Source of the DNA: Candidatus Alloscillospira gallinarum
GTDB lineage: Bacteria; Bacillota; Clostridia; Oscillospirales; Oscillospiraceae
Assembly (NCBI GenBank): GCA_904420055.1
Contig: CAJFTV010000096.1
Location: 1-8,938, forward strand
Length of the DNA stretch: 8,938 bases
Reading direction: 5' to 3'
Part shown: positions 1 to 6,077 of the stretch, in pieces
Position numbering within the stretch: the stretch's first letter is position 1
Layout of the letters: each line of letters starts with the position of its first letter
The notes under the pieces: model-generated
What the model was told of the DNA's origin: nothing
The model's database searches: none
The model's input: only the letters and a program-made list of their open reading frames with translations
Translations under genes and position numbers: made by a program

Positions 1-117
1 CATGACTCCGCCGGGACATACAATACCGGTACTGTGCGCGTAAGCGTATCCGCGTTTAATACGAGAGATGAGATGGCACAATTCATTAAGATTTGCAAAA
101 GAATAACAGTAAATTGA
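1..117 (+). CDS. Class V aminotransferase / cysteine desulfurase family protein, C-terminal fragment
   Basis: The window opens inside an open frame (frame 1) that reads 38 residues to a TGA at 115-117. The peptide contains GTVRVSVSAFNTRDEMAQF followed by a short basic helix. A G-T-x-R-x-S-x-x-x-[FY]-N-T-x-x-E run near the end is typical of PLP-dependent class V aminotransferases of the NifS/SufS/Csd type, where the arginine helps bind the substrate carboxylate. Such enzymes remove sulfur from cysteine, or carry out related transamination or lyase reactions, in the cytoplasm. The PLP lysine and active-site cysteine lie before the window, so the exact subfamily and substrate cannot be told. The gene probably ends its transcription unit here, because a separate promoter follows before cdaA, but I see no convincing terminator. 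The family call is fairly secure and the specific function is open. Confidence 0.72.
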   Translation, partial: HDSAGTYNTGTVRVSVSAFNTRDEMAQFIKICKRITVN

Positions 118-147
118 AATGATTTACAAAATTTTTTCATTCTAACA

Positions 148-176
148 TTGCCAAGAGAGTAAATATATAATATAAT
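148..176 (+). promoter_or_regulatory. Vegetative (sigma-A type) promoter for the cdaA operon
   Basis: TTGCCA at 148-153 matches the -35 consensus at five of six positions. A perfect TATAAT at 171-176 follows after exactly 17 bp. The flanks are very AT-rich. Transcription would start near 183, giving a leader of roughly 28 nt that ends in the cdaA Shine-Dalgarno AGGAG (199-203). That leader is too short for a c-di-AMP riboswitch. This is the best promoter match I found in the window and it sits in the only intergenic gap large enough to hold one comfortably. Confidence 0.8.
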
Positions 177-210
177 ATCTTGAATTAGTTTATTTGTCAG
201 GAGTGTACCT

Positions 211-1059
211 ATGCAGGCGATTAAAGAAGGAGTTGCTATAGTATGGAACATACTGATGTCGGTCAATGTCATGGACATCATCGACATCGCCATTATAGCG
301 TTCATTTTTTATCGTCTGCTGACTTTTGCCCGCAAGACAAGCGTCGGAGGTCTTGTCAAGGGAATTATAATTATTATCTGCATTCTGTGGATTTCGGACC
401 TTCTCGACCTGACTATGATAAATTATCTTCTGGAGCGCACAGTGCAGATGGGTGTTATAGCACTTATTGTGTTGTTCCAGCCGGAAATACGAAAATTTCT
501 GGCCACTGTCGGCAGCAGTAAAATCAGTATATTTTTCAGGAAAAGAAAAGACTCATCTTCTGTGGAGGCGGCTATTAATCACACGGTTGCCGCATGCGTT
601 GAAATGTCAAAGACCAAAACCGGGGCGCTTATCGTGTTTGAAAACAACATTCATCTGGACGAATTTGTCAAATCCGGCACACAGATGGACGCAATCCCCA
701 CGACAGAGCTGCTGCTTCAGATTTTTTACCCAAATACACCACTTCATGACGGTGCCGTTATTGTAAGGGACGGAATTGTCGCTGCAGCAGGGTGTATGCT
801 GCCGATGTCCACAAACAGCAATTTGAGCCGCGACCTTGGCATGCGGCACAGGGCCGGAATTGGTATTGCCGAGAGGACCGATGCCATCGCCGTCATTGTC
901 TCAGAGGAGACGGGGGCTATTTCCGTAGCTGTTGACGGCATGTTAAAGCGCCGTCTGACGCCCGATATATTTGAGACGCTTCTCAGAAACAAGCTGGTTC
1001 CGGACAGAGAGACGATTAAGGACAAGTTTATGAATAAGGTGAAGAAAAAGAATGGTTAA
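211..1059 (+). CDS. cdaA: Diadenylate cyclase CdaA (membrane c-di-AMP synthase)
   Basis: The 282-residue protein condenses two ATP into cyclic di-AMP, the second messenger that controls potassium and osmolyte homeostasis and cell-wall integrity in Firmicutes. Three hydrophobic segments lie near residues 22-38, 50-66 and 79-90, and then FQPEIRKFL leads into the cytoplasmic DAC domain (about 115-265). The DAC signatures are present: GALIVFE (138-144), the catalytic DGA (180-182, within NTPLHDGAVIV) and RHR (212-214, within MRHRAGIGIAERTDA). Length and topology match CdaA (about 273 residues in Bacillus subtilis), not the soluble DisA or CdaS types. The start is supported by AGGAG at 199-203, 7 nt upstream. 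The gene overlaps cdaR by 8 nt, the usual cdaA-cdaR arrangement. No key residue appears to be missing. Confidence 0.97.
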   Translation: MQAIKEGVAIVWNILMSVNVMDIIDIAIIAFIFYRLLTFARKTSVGGLVKGIIIIICILWISDLLDLTMINYLLERTVQMGVIALIVLFQPEIRKFLATVGSSKISIFFRKRKDSSSVEAAINHTVAACVEMSKTKTGALIVFENNIHLDEFVKSGTQMDAIPTTELLLQIFYPNTPLHDGAVIVRDGIVAAAGCMLPMSTNSNLSRDLGMRHRAGIGIAERTDAIAVIVSEETGAISVAVDGMLKRRLTPDIFETLLRNKLVPDRETIKDKFMNKVKKKNG

Positions 1060-2299
1060 ACAGACGTTAAACAAAATTTTCACAAGCCGGGCTTTTTTCG
1101 TCATCTTCTCAATTCTTGCCGCAGTGAGCCTTTGGGTATACATCGCGTACAGCGAAAACCCTGACATCACCGAATATTACAGCGGCATTCCGATTGAATT
1201 TGTCGGCACAGACAGCCTGCAGGATAAAAATTTAATTGTCACCGCATCCGATGTCAGCCAGGTTTCGCTTCGCCTTTCAGGCAAGCGCATAGACATGACA
1301 AAGCTGAAAAAGGACAACATATCCATTGTAGTGGATGTTTCCAGGGTGACTGTCTCCGGTACGCATCAGTTAGACTACGACATTGACTATGGCGACGGGG
1401 TTGCTGCCGACGATATAGTCGTATCAAGTGCCTCTGTAAATTATATAACAGTAACTGTTGAACCGCTTACTCACAAAACAATACCTGTAACCGGCGATTT
1501 TAACGGCAATATTGCGGAAAACTATATCGGAGCAGAACTTGAGGTCACACCCGCAACTATTAAAATCTCAGGCCCGAAAAATGTGATTGACCGTATAACT
1601 TATGCCTATGTAGTGATGGAACGGGAAGAGATATCCGCCACAACCACTGATACGCTTCCATATAAGCTCATGGACGCAAACGACGTGGAGGTCGTGTCCG
1701 ACCTTGTTACCTCCGACACAGACAGTATTGTCGTCACGCAGAAGGTATCCCGTGTCAAGGAAGTACCGCTTACCGTGAACTTGGCTGAAGGCGCGGGCGC
1801 CAACTCAAGCAACACGACGGTGACGATTGAACCCTCCTCTATTACAATAATCGGCGATGCGGAAATTGTTGACGAAATAAACACTATTTCTCTTGGCACA
1901 ATAGACCTGTCCAGCTTTACCTCAAATTACACGAGGGAGATGCCGATAATCCTGCCCGACGGTGTAAGTATCCAGTCCGGCGTAACATCTGCAACAGTAA
2001 ATATCAGCATCGTGGGTCTGGACACCATACAGGTTACTTCCTCAAACTTCCAGATTACCAACGAGACTGACGGATACTCTGCTGATTTACTGACAGAGAG
2101 CTTAAACGTCACTATCAGGGGTTCTGCCTCACGTCTTAACGGTATCACTGCACAAAATGTGCGGATTGTGGTGAGCCTTGAGGGAATAGGAAATTCAGAA
2201 GGTATGTTCACGATTGAACCGCGGATATACATAGACGGAGTTTCGGGAGTTGGGGCCGTAGGCGACTACGAGGTAAATGTGAGGGTATCCAAAAGCTGA
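1052..2299 (+). CDS. cdaR: CdaA regulatory protein CdaR (YbbR-domain protein)
   Basis: The 415-residue protein has one N-terminal membrane helix (about residues 13-33) with a short basic cytoplasmic start, followed by an extracytoplasmic region built of four YbbR-type beta repeats at roughly 45-137, 141-230, 235-320 and 325-412. Repeat cores are visible as VSLRLSGKRI, TIKISGPKNVIDRI, SITIIGDAEIVDEI and LNVTIRGSASRLNGI. In Bacillus and Listeria, CdaR binds CdaA at the membrane and modulates c-di-AMP synthesis, and the same role is inferred here. The start lies inside the last codons of cdaA (8-nt overlap), with AAGGTG at 1036-1041 as a likely ribosome site, so translation is probably coupled. 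In many Firmicutes glmM follows, but here the next gene is a DUF5685-type protein. Confidence 0.93.
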   Translation: MVKQTLNKIFTSRAFFVIFSILAAVSLWVYIAYSENPDITEYYSGIPIEFVGTDSLQDKNLIVTASDVSQVSLRLSGKRIDMTKLKKDNISIVVDVSRVTVSGTHQLDYDIDYGDGVAADDIVVSSASVNYITVTVEPLTHKTIPVTGDFNGNIAENYIGAELEVTPATIKISGPKNVIDRITYAYVVMEREEISATTTDTLPYKLMDANDVEVVSDLVTSDTDSIVVTQKVSRVKEVPLTVNLAEGAGANSSNTTVTIEPSSITIIGDAEIVDEINTISLGTIDLSSFTSNYTREMPIILPDGVSIQSGVTSATVNISIVGLDTIQVTSSNFQITNETDGYSADLLTESLNVTIRGSASRLNGITAQNVRIVVSLEGIGNSEGMFTIEPRIYIDGVSGVGAVGDYEVNVRVSKS

Positions 2300-3168
2300 T
2301 GTTTGGGTATATAAGGCCGGTCCAGCCGGAACTGAGAGTTCGTGAACTTGACCTGTACAGGGCATGCTACTGCGGCCTGTGCCATACAATGGGAGACAGA
2401 TACGGCATAGCCTCCCGCTTTCTCCTCAATTATGACTTTGTGTTTCTGGCAATGCTGCTATGGACGGGGGATATGGGCACAGATATCTGCAAAAAGCGCT
2501 GTATTGGCTGCCCGCACAAAAAGAAAGCTTTCTGCAAGAACACTACGGCACTTGAAAAGTGCGCAGGAATGAGCGTAATTCTGTACTGGTGGAAAATACA
2601 GGATTCTATCGCAGACGAAGGATTTCTGAAATCCGGCGCATACAAAATCCTTGGCTTCATGTTAAAGCGGGCATATAGAAAGGCGTCAGCGGATTTTCCG
2701 GAATATGATGCTGTGGTAAGGGATTCCATCACAAAACTCTCTGCCCTTGAAAAAGCCAAATGTGCCTCAATTGACAAGACCGCCGACTGTTTTGCTGTTA
2801 TACTGAAAGCGGCCGCGGCGGCAGAGGACGACCCGCGGCGCCGCAGAGTGCTGGAGCAGGTTTTATACCATACCGGCCGCTGGATATATATCGTAGATGC
2901 CTGTGACGATTTTGCAGAGGATATCTCCTCCGGCGCGTACAATCCGGTTGCAGAGCGCTTCGGTCTGCATGAATCGCCGCTGCCGGAAGATATTAAAAAT
3001 CAGTTAAAAATTACATTAATGAGCTCACGCAATCAGGCTGGAAATTCCTTTGAGCTTCTTGAGGAAACCGCCTGGAGCGATATAATAAGAAATATCATTT
3101 TTTTAGGCATGCCCGGTGTGGCGGAGGCTGTACTGACGGGCATATGGAAGAAGAAAAACCGTAAATAG
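2299..3168 (+). CDS. Cysteine-rich DUF5685 family protein, function unknown
   Basis: The 289-residue protein opens MFGYIRPVQPELRVRELDLY and then YRACYCGLCHTMGDRYG, which I recognise as the DUF5685 pattern. Its function is not known. Eight cysteines crowd the N-terminal third: C23, C25, C28 (CxCx2C, followed by H29) and C64, C68, C71, C79, C88 (Cx3Cx2C, x7, C, x8, C). This suggests bound zinc or an iron-sulfur cluster. The rest looks all-helical. Around residues 193-217 a conserved-looking stretch, GRWIYIVDACDDFAEDISSG, has spaced aspartates (D200, D203, D204, D208) reminiscent of helical prenyl-transferase folds; that is only a resemblance. There is no signal peptide and no clear membrane helix. 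The ATG overlaps the cdaR stop by one base (TGATG), and I see no close Shine-Dalgarno, so translation is probably coupled to cdaR. Family call fairly sure, function unassigned. Confidence 0.8.
   Translation: MFGYIRPVQPELRVRELDLYRACYCGLCHTMGDRYGIASRFLLNYDFVFLAMLLWTGDMGTDICKKRCIGCPHKKKAFCKNTTALEKCAGMSVILYWWKIQDSIADEGFLKSGAYKILGFMLKRAYRKASADFPEYDAVVRDSITKLSALEKAKCASIDKTADCFAVILKAAAAAEDDPRRRRVLEQVLYHTGRWIYIVDACDDFAEDISSGAYNPVAERFGLHESPLPEDIKNQLKITLMSSRNQAGNSFELLEETAWSDIIRNIIFLGMPGVAEAVLTGIWKKKNRK
3059..3086 (+). promoter_or_regulatory. Possible internal promoter ahead of the J-domain gene
   Basis: Inside the 3' end of the DUF5685-type gene, TTGAGG (3059-3064) is followed 16 bp later by a perfect TATAAT (3081-3086). 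The -35 matches four of six consensus bases. Transcription would begin near 3093, about 100 nt before the J-domain gene. The codons involved encode EETAWSDIIRN, so the resemblance may be chance in AT-rich coding sequence. Evidence is sequence match and position only. Confidence 0.3.
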
Positions 3169-3194
3169 ATTTAACAAAAGAATGGAAATGTGAA

Positions 3195-3809
3195 ATGAAC
3201 GATCCGTACAGTGTTTTAGGCGTTTCAAGAAACGCCTCAGATGACGAAATTAAGAAAGCTTACCGTGACCTTGCGCGAAAATATCACCCGGATAATTACC
3301 ATGATAACCCGCTTGCCGACCTTGCGCAGGAAAAGATGAAAGAGATTAACGAGGCATATGACGCCATAACCCGAGAGCGCTCTTCTTCCTCCGGAAAAGG
3401 TGGAGGAGGAACATACCAGGGCTCTTACAGCGGAGGTTACAGCGGTTCCGGTTCTTCGTCCTCATCAGGCGGCGACCTGGGACGGGCGAGAAACGCCATT
3501 AATTCCGGGGATATCGCCACCGCTGAGAGAATACTTAACAGCTGTTCTGTCAGAAATGCGGAGTGGAATTACCTCATGGCCATGGTCTATTACAGGAAGG
3601 GCTGGTATGACGAGTCAATCCGTTACTGTCAGACGGCTGTGAACATGGACCCCGGCAACTACGAGTACCGTCAGGCATTGAACAACATGACCGCCGGCGG
3701 ACAGGCGTATCGTCCGGGCGGATATTATCAGGGAAATCAGGGACAGGGCTGTGACATGTGCGACGTGTGTGCGGCGCTTATGTGCTTTAATATGTGTTGC
3801 GGCAGGTAA
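3195..3809 (+). CDS. J-domain protein with TPR-like repeats and a cysteine-string tail
   Basis: The 204-residue protein begins with a complete J domain (residues 1-62) carrying the invariant HPD at 31-33, so it should stimulate the ATPase of a DnaK-type Hsp70. A low-complexity Gly/Ser/Tyr linker follows (about 63-93), then a helical TPR-like region (about 94-165; LGRARNAINSGDIATAERIL and WNYLMAMVYYRKGWYDESIRYCQTA). A second Gly/Tyr/Gln linker leads to a cysteine-rich end, CDMCDVCAALMCFNMCCGR (C186, C189, C192, C197, C201, C202). It lacks the zinc fingers and substrate-binding domains of canonical DnaJ, so it is a specialised co-chaperone, not dnaJ itself. The Shine-Dalgarno is weak (GGAA at 3184-3187). 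It lies 26 nt after the DUF5685-type gene and 3 nt before a membrane-protein gene. The client is unknown. Confidence 0.88.
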   Translation: MNDPYSVLGVSRNASDDEIKKAYRDLARKYHPDNYHDNPLADLAQEKMKEINEAYDAITRERSSSSGKGGGGTYQGSYSGGYSGSGSSSSSGGDLGRARNAINSGDIATAERILNSCSVRNAEWNYLMAMVYYRKGWYDESIRYCQTAVNMDPGNYEYRQALNNMTAGGQAYRPGGYYQGNQGQGCDMCDVCAALMCFNMCCGR

Positions 3810-3812
3810 ATT

Positions 3813-4334
3813 ATGAAAAAGAATACCAAGACAATAACCATATGCGCCATGATGATTGCGCTATCCCTTGTATTTATGTACATCGGAGTGCTGCTGCCGT
3901 CAGGCAGGGCAGGCTTTATGGCCGTCGCCTCACTATTTACACTGGCCGCTGTGATTGAGTGTGGATATGTTCCGGCTCTCTGTGTTTTTGCAGCCTCCTC
4001 AATACTCGGTTTTCTCATTATGCCGGACAAAGCCCCAATTATGTTTTATATCCTGTTTTGCGGGTATTATCCAGTAATAAAGAGCTTGTGTGAAAAGCTT
4101 AAAAGCCGTGTGCCAGAGTGGATTATAAAACTGGCCGTTTTCAATATTGCCCTCACTGTTATGGTAATATTCTTCAGGGAGCTTTTAATGATGTCTTTTC
4201 TAGACAGGCTCTCAGGCGCGGCACTTATTGCTGTAATATATATTTTGATGAATATCATCTTTGTAATCTATGATTATGGTGTATCAAAGCTTGTGCAGTT
4301 TTACATGTACAACATTCACAATAAAATACGTTAG
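3813..4334 (+). CDS. Six-helix membrane protein, ECF S-component-like, function unknown
   Basis: The 173-residue protein is very hydrophobic, with about six predicted membrane helices near residues 8-28, 33-50, 52-70, 74-92, 103-122 and 134-156, and a basic N-terminus (MKKNTK). Size, helix count and the opening TITICAMMIALSLVFMYIG resemble the substrate-binding S-components of energy-coupling factor vitamin or metal transporters. The motif MPDKAPIMFYILFCGYYPVIK (about 70-90) looks like a family signature I associate with uncharacterised clostridial proteins. No EcfA or EcfT gene is in the window, so a transport role is inference and no substrate can be named. It starts 3 nt after the J-domain gene stop, with AGGT at 3804-3807 as a probable ribosome site overlapping that stop, which suggests co-translation. 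Confidence 0.75.
   Translation: MKKNTKTITICAMMIALSLVFMYIGVLLPSGRAGFMAVASLFTLAAVIECGYVPALCVFAASSILGFLIMPDKAPIMFYILFCGYYPVIKSLCEKLKSRVPEWIIKLAVFNIALTVMVIFFRELLMMSFLDRLSGAALIAVIYILMNIIFVIYDYGVSKLVQFYMYNIHNKIR
4245..4274 (+). promoter_or_regulatory. Possible internal promoter ahead of the yicC-remA-gmk-rpoZ block
   Basis: TTGATG (4245-4250) and TATGAT (4269-4274) are separated by 18 bp, within the 3' end of the membrane-protein gene and about 70 nt upstream of yicC. The elements match four and five of six consensus bases. A promoter here would let the conserved yicC-remA-gmk-rpoZ genes be expressed independently of cdaA. It is a weak match in AT-rich coding DNA and could be chance. Confidence 0.25.
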
Positions 4335-4346
4335 AAGGAATGCCAA

Positions 4347-5225
4347 ATGATTAAGAGCATGACCGGTTATGGAAGCGCTTCAGGAAAGAGCGGCAAGCTC
4401 AACATAACTGTTGAGCTCCGCAGCGTAAACAACAGGTATCTGGACTGTAACATAAGAATTCCCAGAATTTATACGGCCGTTGAGGACGCTCTTCGTGCCT
4501 GCGTACAGAAGCACGTGTCCCGCGGCAAGGTTGACGTCTATGTCACAATCGACTCCTCAGAGGCAGATGACGCCGTTATTACGGTAAACAAAAACGTGGC
4601 CGGACTTTATGTCAAGGCTCTGGCAGAGCTTTCCGCGCTGTACGGTGTTAAAAATGACCTCAGTGCCCTTGCACTTGCCAAGTTTCCCGATGTCCTGACA
4701 GTAAAAAAAGAGGAGACGGACACAGACGAGCTGTCATATGACCTCTGTGCCATTATGGAGGAAGCTCTGGCGGGCTATGACAAGATGCGTGCAGTAGAAG
4801 GGGAGAAGCTGAAAGATGATATTTTAGGAAGACTGACCCTCATCTCAGAGTTTGTTTCACGTGTGGAAGAGCGCTCTCCCAAGACTGTTGCCGCATATCG
4901 TGAGCGCCTTGCAGACAAGATGTCTGAGGTTTTAAACGGCAAAGAAATCGACGAGAACCGCATTCTGCTTGAAGCCGCAATTTTTGCGGACAAGGTAGCT
5001 GTAGACGAGGAGACGGTAAGACTGAAAAGCCACCTGTCCCAGCTTGAGACAATGCTTGAGAGCAGCCAGCCTGTAGGACGGAAAATTGATTTTCTCATAC
5101 AGGAATTAAACCGGGAGGCAAATACCATCGGCTCGAAATGCAACGATACTGAGATGGCGCAGATAGTCGTGGACATCAAGGCAGAAATTGAGAAGATAAG
5201 GGAGCAGGTTCAGAATATCGAATAA
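4347..5225 (+). CDS. yloC: YicC/YloC family endoribonuclease
   Basis: The 292-residue protein has the two conserved halves of the family. The N-terminal half opens with MTGYGSASG (5-13), then ELRSVNNRYLDC (23-34) and RGKVDVYV (59-66). The C-terminal half (about 203-292) contains ENRILLEAAIFADKVAVDEETVRL, GRKIDFLIQELNREANTIGSK and the closing IEKIREQVQNIE. Length matches the family (about 290). Members in E. coli and B. subtilis have been described as endoribonucleases, and E. coli YicC also as an adaptor in small-RNA turnover; a cytoplasmic RNA-processing role is inferred here. The start is supported by AAGGA at 4335-4339, 7 nt upstream. The gene directly precedes remA and gmk, the usual Firmicutes order. 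All family motifs appear intact. Confidence 0.94.
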   Translation: MIKSMTGYGSASGKSGKLNITVELRSVNNRYLDCNIRIPRIYTAVEDALRACVQKHVSRGKVDVYVTIDSSEADDAVITVNKNVAGLYVKALAELSALYGVKNDLSALALAKFPDVLTVKKEETDTDELSYDLCAIMEEALAGYDKMRAVEGEKLKDDILGRLTLISEFVSRVEERSPKTVAAYRERLADKMSEVLNGKEIDENRILLEAAIFADKVAVDEETVRLKSHLSQLETMLESSQPVGRKIDFLIQELNREANTIGSKCNDTEMAQIVVDIKAEIEKIREQVQNIE

Positions 5226-5228
5226 TTT

Positions 5229-5234
5229 GGGGGA
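5229..5234 (+). promoter_or_regulatory. Ribosome binding site deciding the remA start
   Basis: GGGGGA lies 7 nt before the ATG at 5242. It favours that ATG over the in-frame TTG at 5227, which begins before this site and would add five residues (MGDDI) not seen at the start of typical RemA proteins. Confidence 0.7.
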
Positions 5235-5241
5235 CGATATA

Positions 5242-5511
5242 ATGAAACTCATTAATATAGGATTTGGAAATCTCGTTGCGGCCAGCCGGATAGTGTCTAT
5301 TGTAAGTCCGGAGTCGGCGCCTATTAAGAGAATAATATCCGATTCCAGAGACAAGGGACAGCTTGTGGACGCAACTTTCGGCAGACGCACAAGGGCCGTC
5401 ATAATAACCGACTGCGGATTTGTAATCCTCTCGGCACTACAGCCGGAAACCGTCGGCAGCAGATATGGCGGAAAAATTGAGGGCAGCGCTGAGGAGGATA
5501 CCGATGAGTAA
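5242..5511 (+). CDS. remA: RemA-type DNA-binding regulator (DUF370)
   Basis: The 89-residue protein begins MKLINIGFGNLVAASRIV and continues VSPESAPIKRII (21-32), DATFGRRTRAVIITD (43-57) and VILSALQPETV (61-71), which is the RemA/DUF370 signature almost throughout. In B. subtilis RemA is an oligomeric DNA-binding protein that activates biofilm-matrix and osmoprotection genes. The arginine corresponding to its important R18 is R16 here, and the basic GRRTR patch is kept (47-51). Which genes it controls in this organism cannot be told, and family members in Clostridia are often simply annotated as DUF370. The C-terminus is acidic (GSAEEDTDE) and its codons double as the gmk ribosome site. The gene starts 16 nt after yicC/yloC and overlaps gmk by 8 nt. 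I chose the ATG at 5242 because the GGGGGA at 5229-5234 precedes it. Confidence 0.93.
   Translation: MKLINIGFGNLVAASRIVSIVSPESAPIKRIISDSRDKGQLVDATFGRRTRAVIITDCGFVILSALQPETVGSRYGGKIEGSAEEDTDE
5492..5497 (+). promoter_or_regulatory. Ribosome binding site deciding the gmk start
   Basis: A perfect AGGAGG sits 6 nt before the ATG at 5504, inside the last codons of remA. It fixes the gmk start there, rather than at the in-frame ATG at 5465 (MAEKLRAALRRIP), which would add 13 residues lying over remA and not expected in guanylate kinase. Confidence 0.88.
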
Positions 5512-6070
5512 ACATATTGGAAAGATATATGTTATTTCCGCCCCCTCCGGCACCGGAAAGAGCACTGTAATTGCCGAGGTGCTGAAAAGGAGCACTAACT
5601 CAAAATTCTCTGTATCCGCCACAACCAGGGCTCCGCGCCCCGGGGAAAAGGACGGCACCGAATACGTTTTTGTCTCACGGGATACATTTCTGGATATGAT
5701 AGAAAAGGACCAGTTTCTCGAATACGCCGAATATGCGGGAAATTTCTACGGCACGCCAATAGAGCCCATAAGAGAGTGGAATTCTCAGGGGTATGATGTG
5801 ATACTTGACATTGAGGTAAAGGGCTTTAAACAGGTAAAGGAAAAAGTCCCGGAGGCCATTGCGGTATTTTTAATGCCACCCTCTATGGAGGAATTGGAGC
5901 GCCGCCTGCGTTCCCGCGGAACCGACAGCGAGGAGACAATACAAAAGCGGCTGAAAATTGCAGCAGAAGAGCTTAAGCTGTCCGAGGATTACGACTATGT
6001 CGTACTAAACGACGAGGTAAGTCTCGCGGCAGAAAAGATTATCAATATAATTGAGAGCGAACGGGAGTGA
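5504..6070 (+). CDS. gmk: Guanylate kinase
   Basis: The 188-residue enzyme phosphorylates GMP to GDP with ATP in the cytoplasm, a step in GTP and dGTP synthesis that also affects the (p)ppGpp precursor pool. The P-loop SAPSGTGKST is at 12-21. The GMP-binding region has SATTRAPRPGE (38-48, with R42 and R45) and FLEYAEYAGNFYGTP (71-85), followed by VILDIEVKG (99-107). The lid and helical segment contain RLRSRGTDSEETIQKRL (134-150) and the end EDYDYVVLND (161-170). Length is slightly below the usual 200 or so but complete. Start chosen by the AGGAGG at 5492-5497. It overlaps remA by 8 nt and is followed 7 nt later by rpoZ, as in B. subtilis. Confidence 0.97.
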   Translation: MSKHIGKIYVISAPSGTGKSTVIAEVLKRSTNSKFSVSATTRAPRPGEKDGTEYVFVSRDTFLDMIEKDQFLEYAEYAGNFYGTPIEPIREWNSQGYDVILDIEVKGFKQVKEKVPEAIAVFLMPPSMEELERRLRSRGTDSEETIQKRLKIAAEELKLSEDYDYVVLNDEVSLAAEKIINIIESERE

Positions 6071-6077
6071 TTTTATT

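Noticed and set aside
118..147. Possible terminator after the aminotransferase fragment (AATGA and TCATT flanking a T-rich stretch)
   Set aside because: The stem is only five AT-rich base pairs around a long loop, and the T-run lies inside the loop, not after the stem, so it does not fit an intrinsic terminator.
118..210. Possible c-di-AMP (ydaO-type) riboswitch ahead of cdaA
   Set aside because: The gap is 93 nt and the predicted leader about 28 nt, too short for that riboswitch, and no conserved stems are visible.
2430..2942. Open frame of 170 codons on the minus strand
   Set aside because: It lies wholly opposite the DUF5685-type gene, has no recognisable domain or ribosome site, and its low-complexity Ala/Ser runs mirror the codons of the real gene.
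3385..3480. Gly/Ser-rich repeats in the J-domain gene as a DNA repeat element
   Set aside because: The repetition is at the level of a flexible protein linker (GSYSGGYSGSGSSSS); the DNA units are irregular and stay in frame.
3400..3642. Second + strand frame of 80 codons inside the J-domain gene
   Set aside because: It is out of frame with a clearly conserved J-domain/TPR protein, and its product has no recognisable motif.
4775..5179. Open frame of 134 codons on the minus strand
   Set aside because: It lies entirely opposite the strongly conserved C-terminal half of yicC/yloC and has a Ser/Arg-rich composition typical of antisense shadows.
5465..5503. Upstream ATG as the gmk start (13 extra residues)
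   Set aside because: It lacks a ribosome site of its own, while a perfect AGGAGG precedes the ATG at 5504, and guanylate kinases normally begin shortly before the P-loop.
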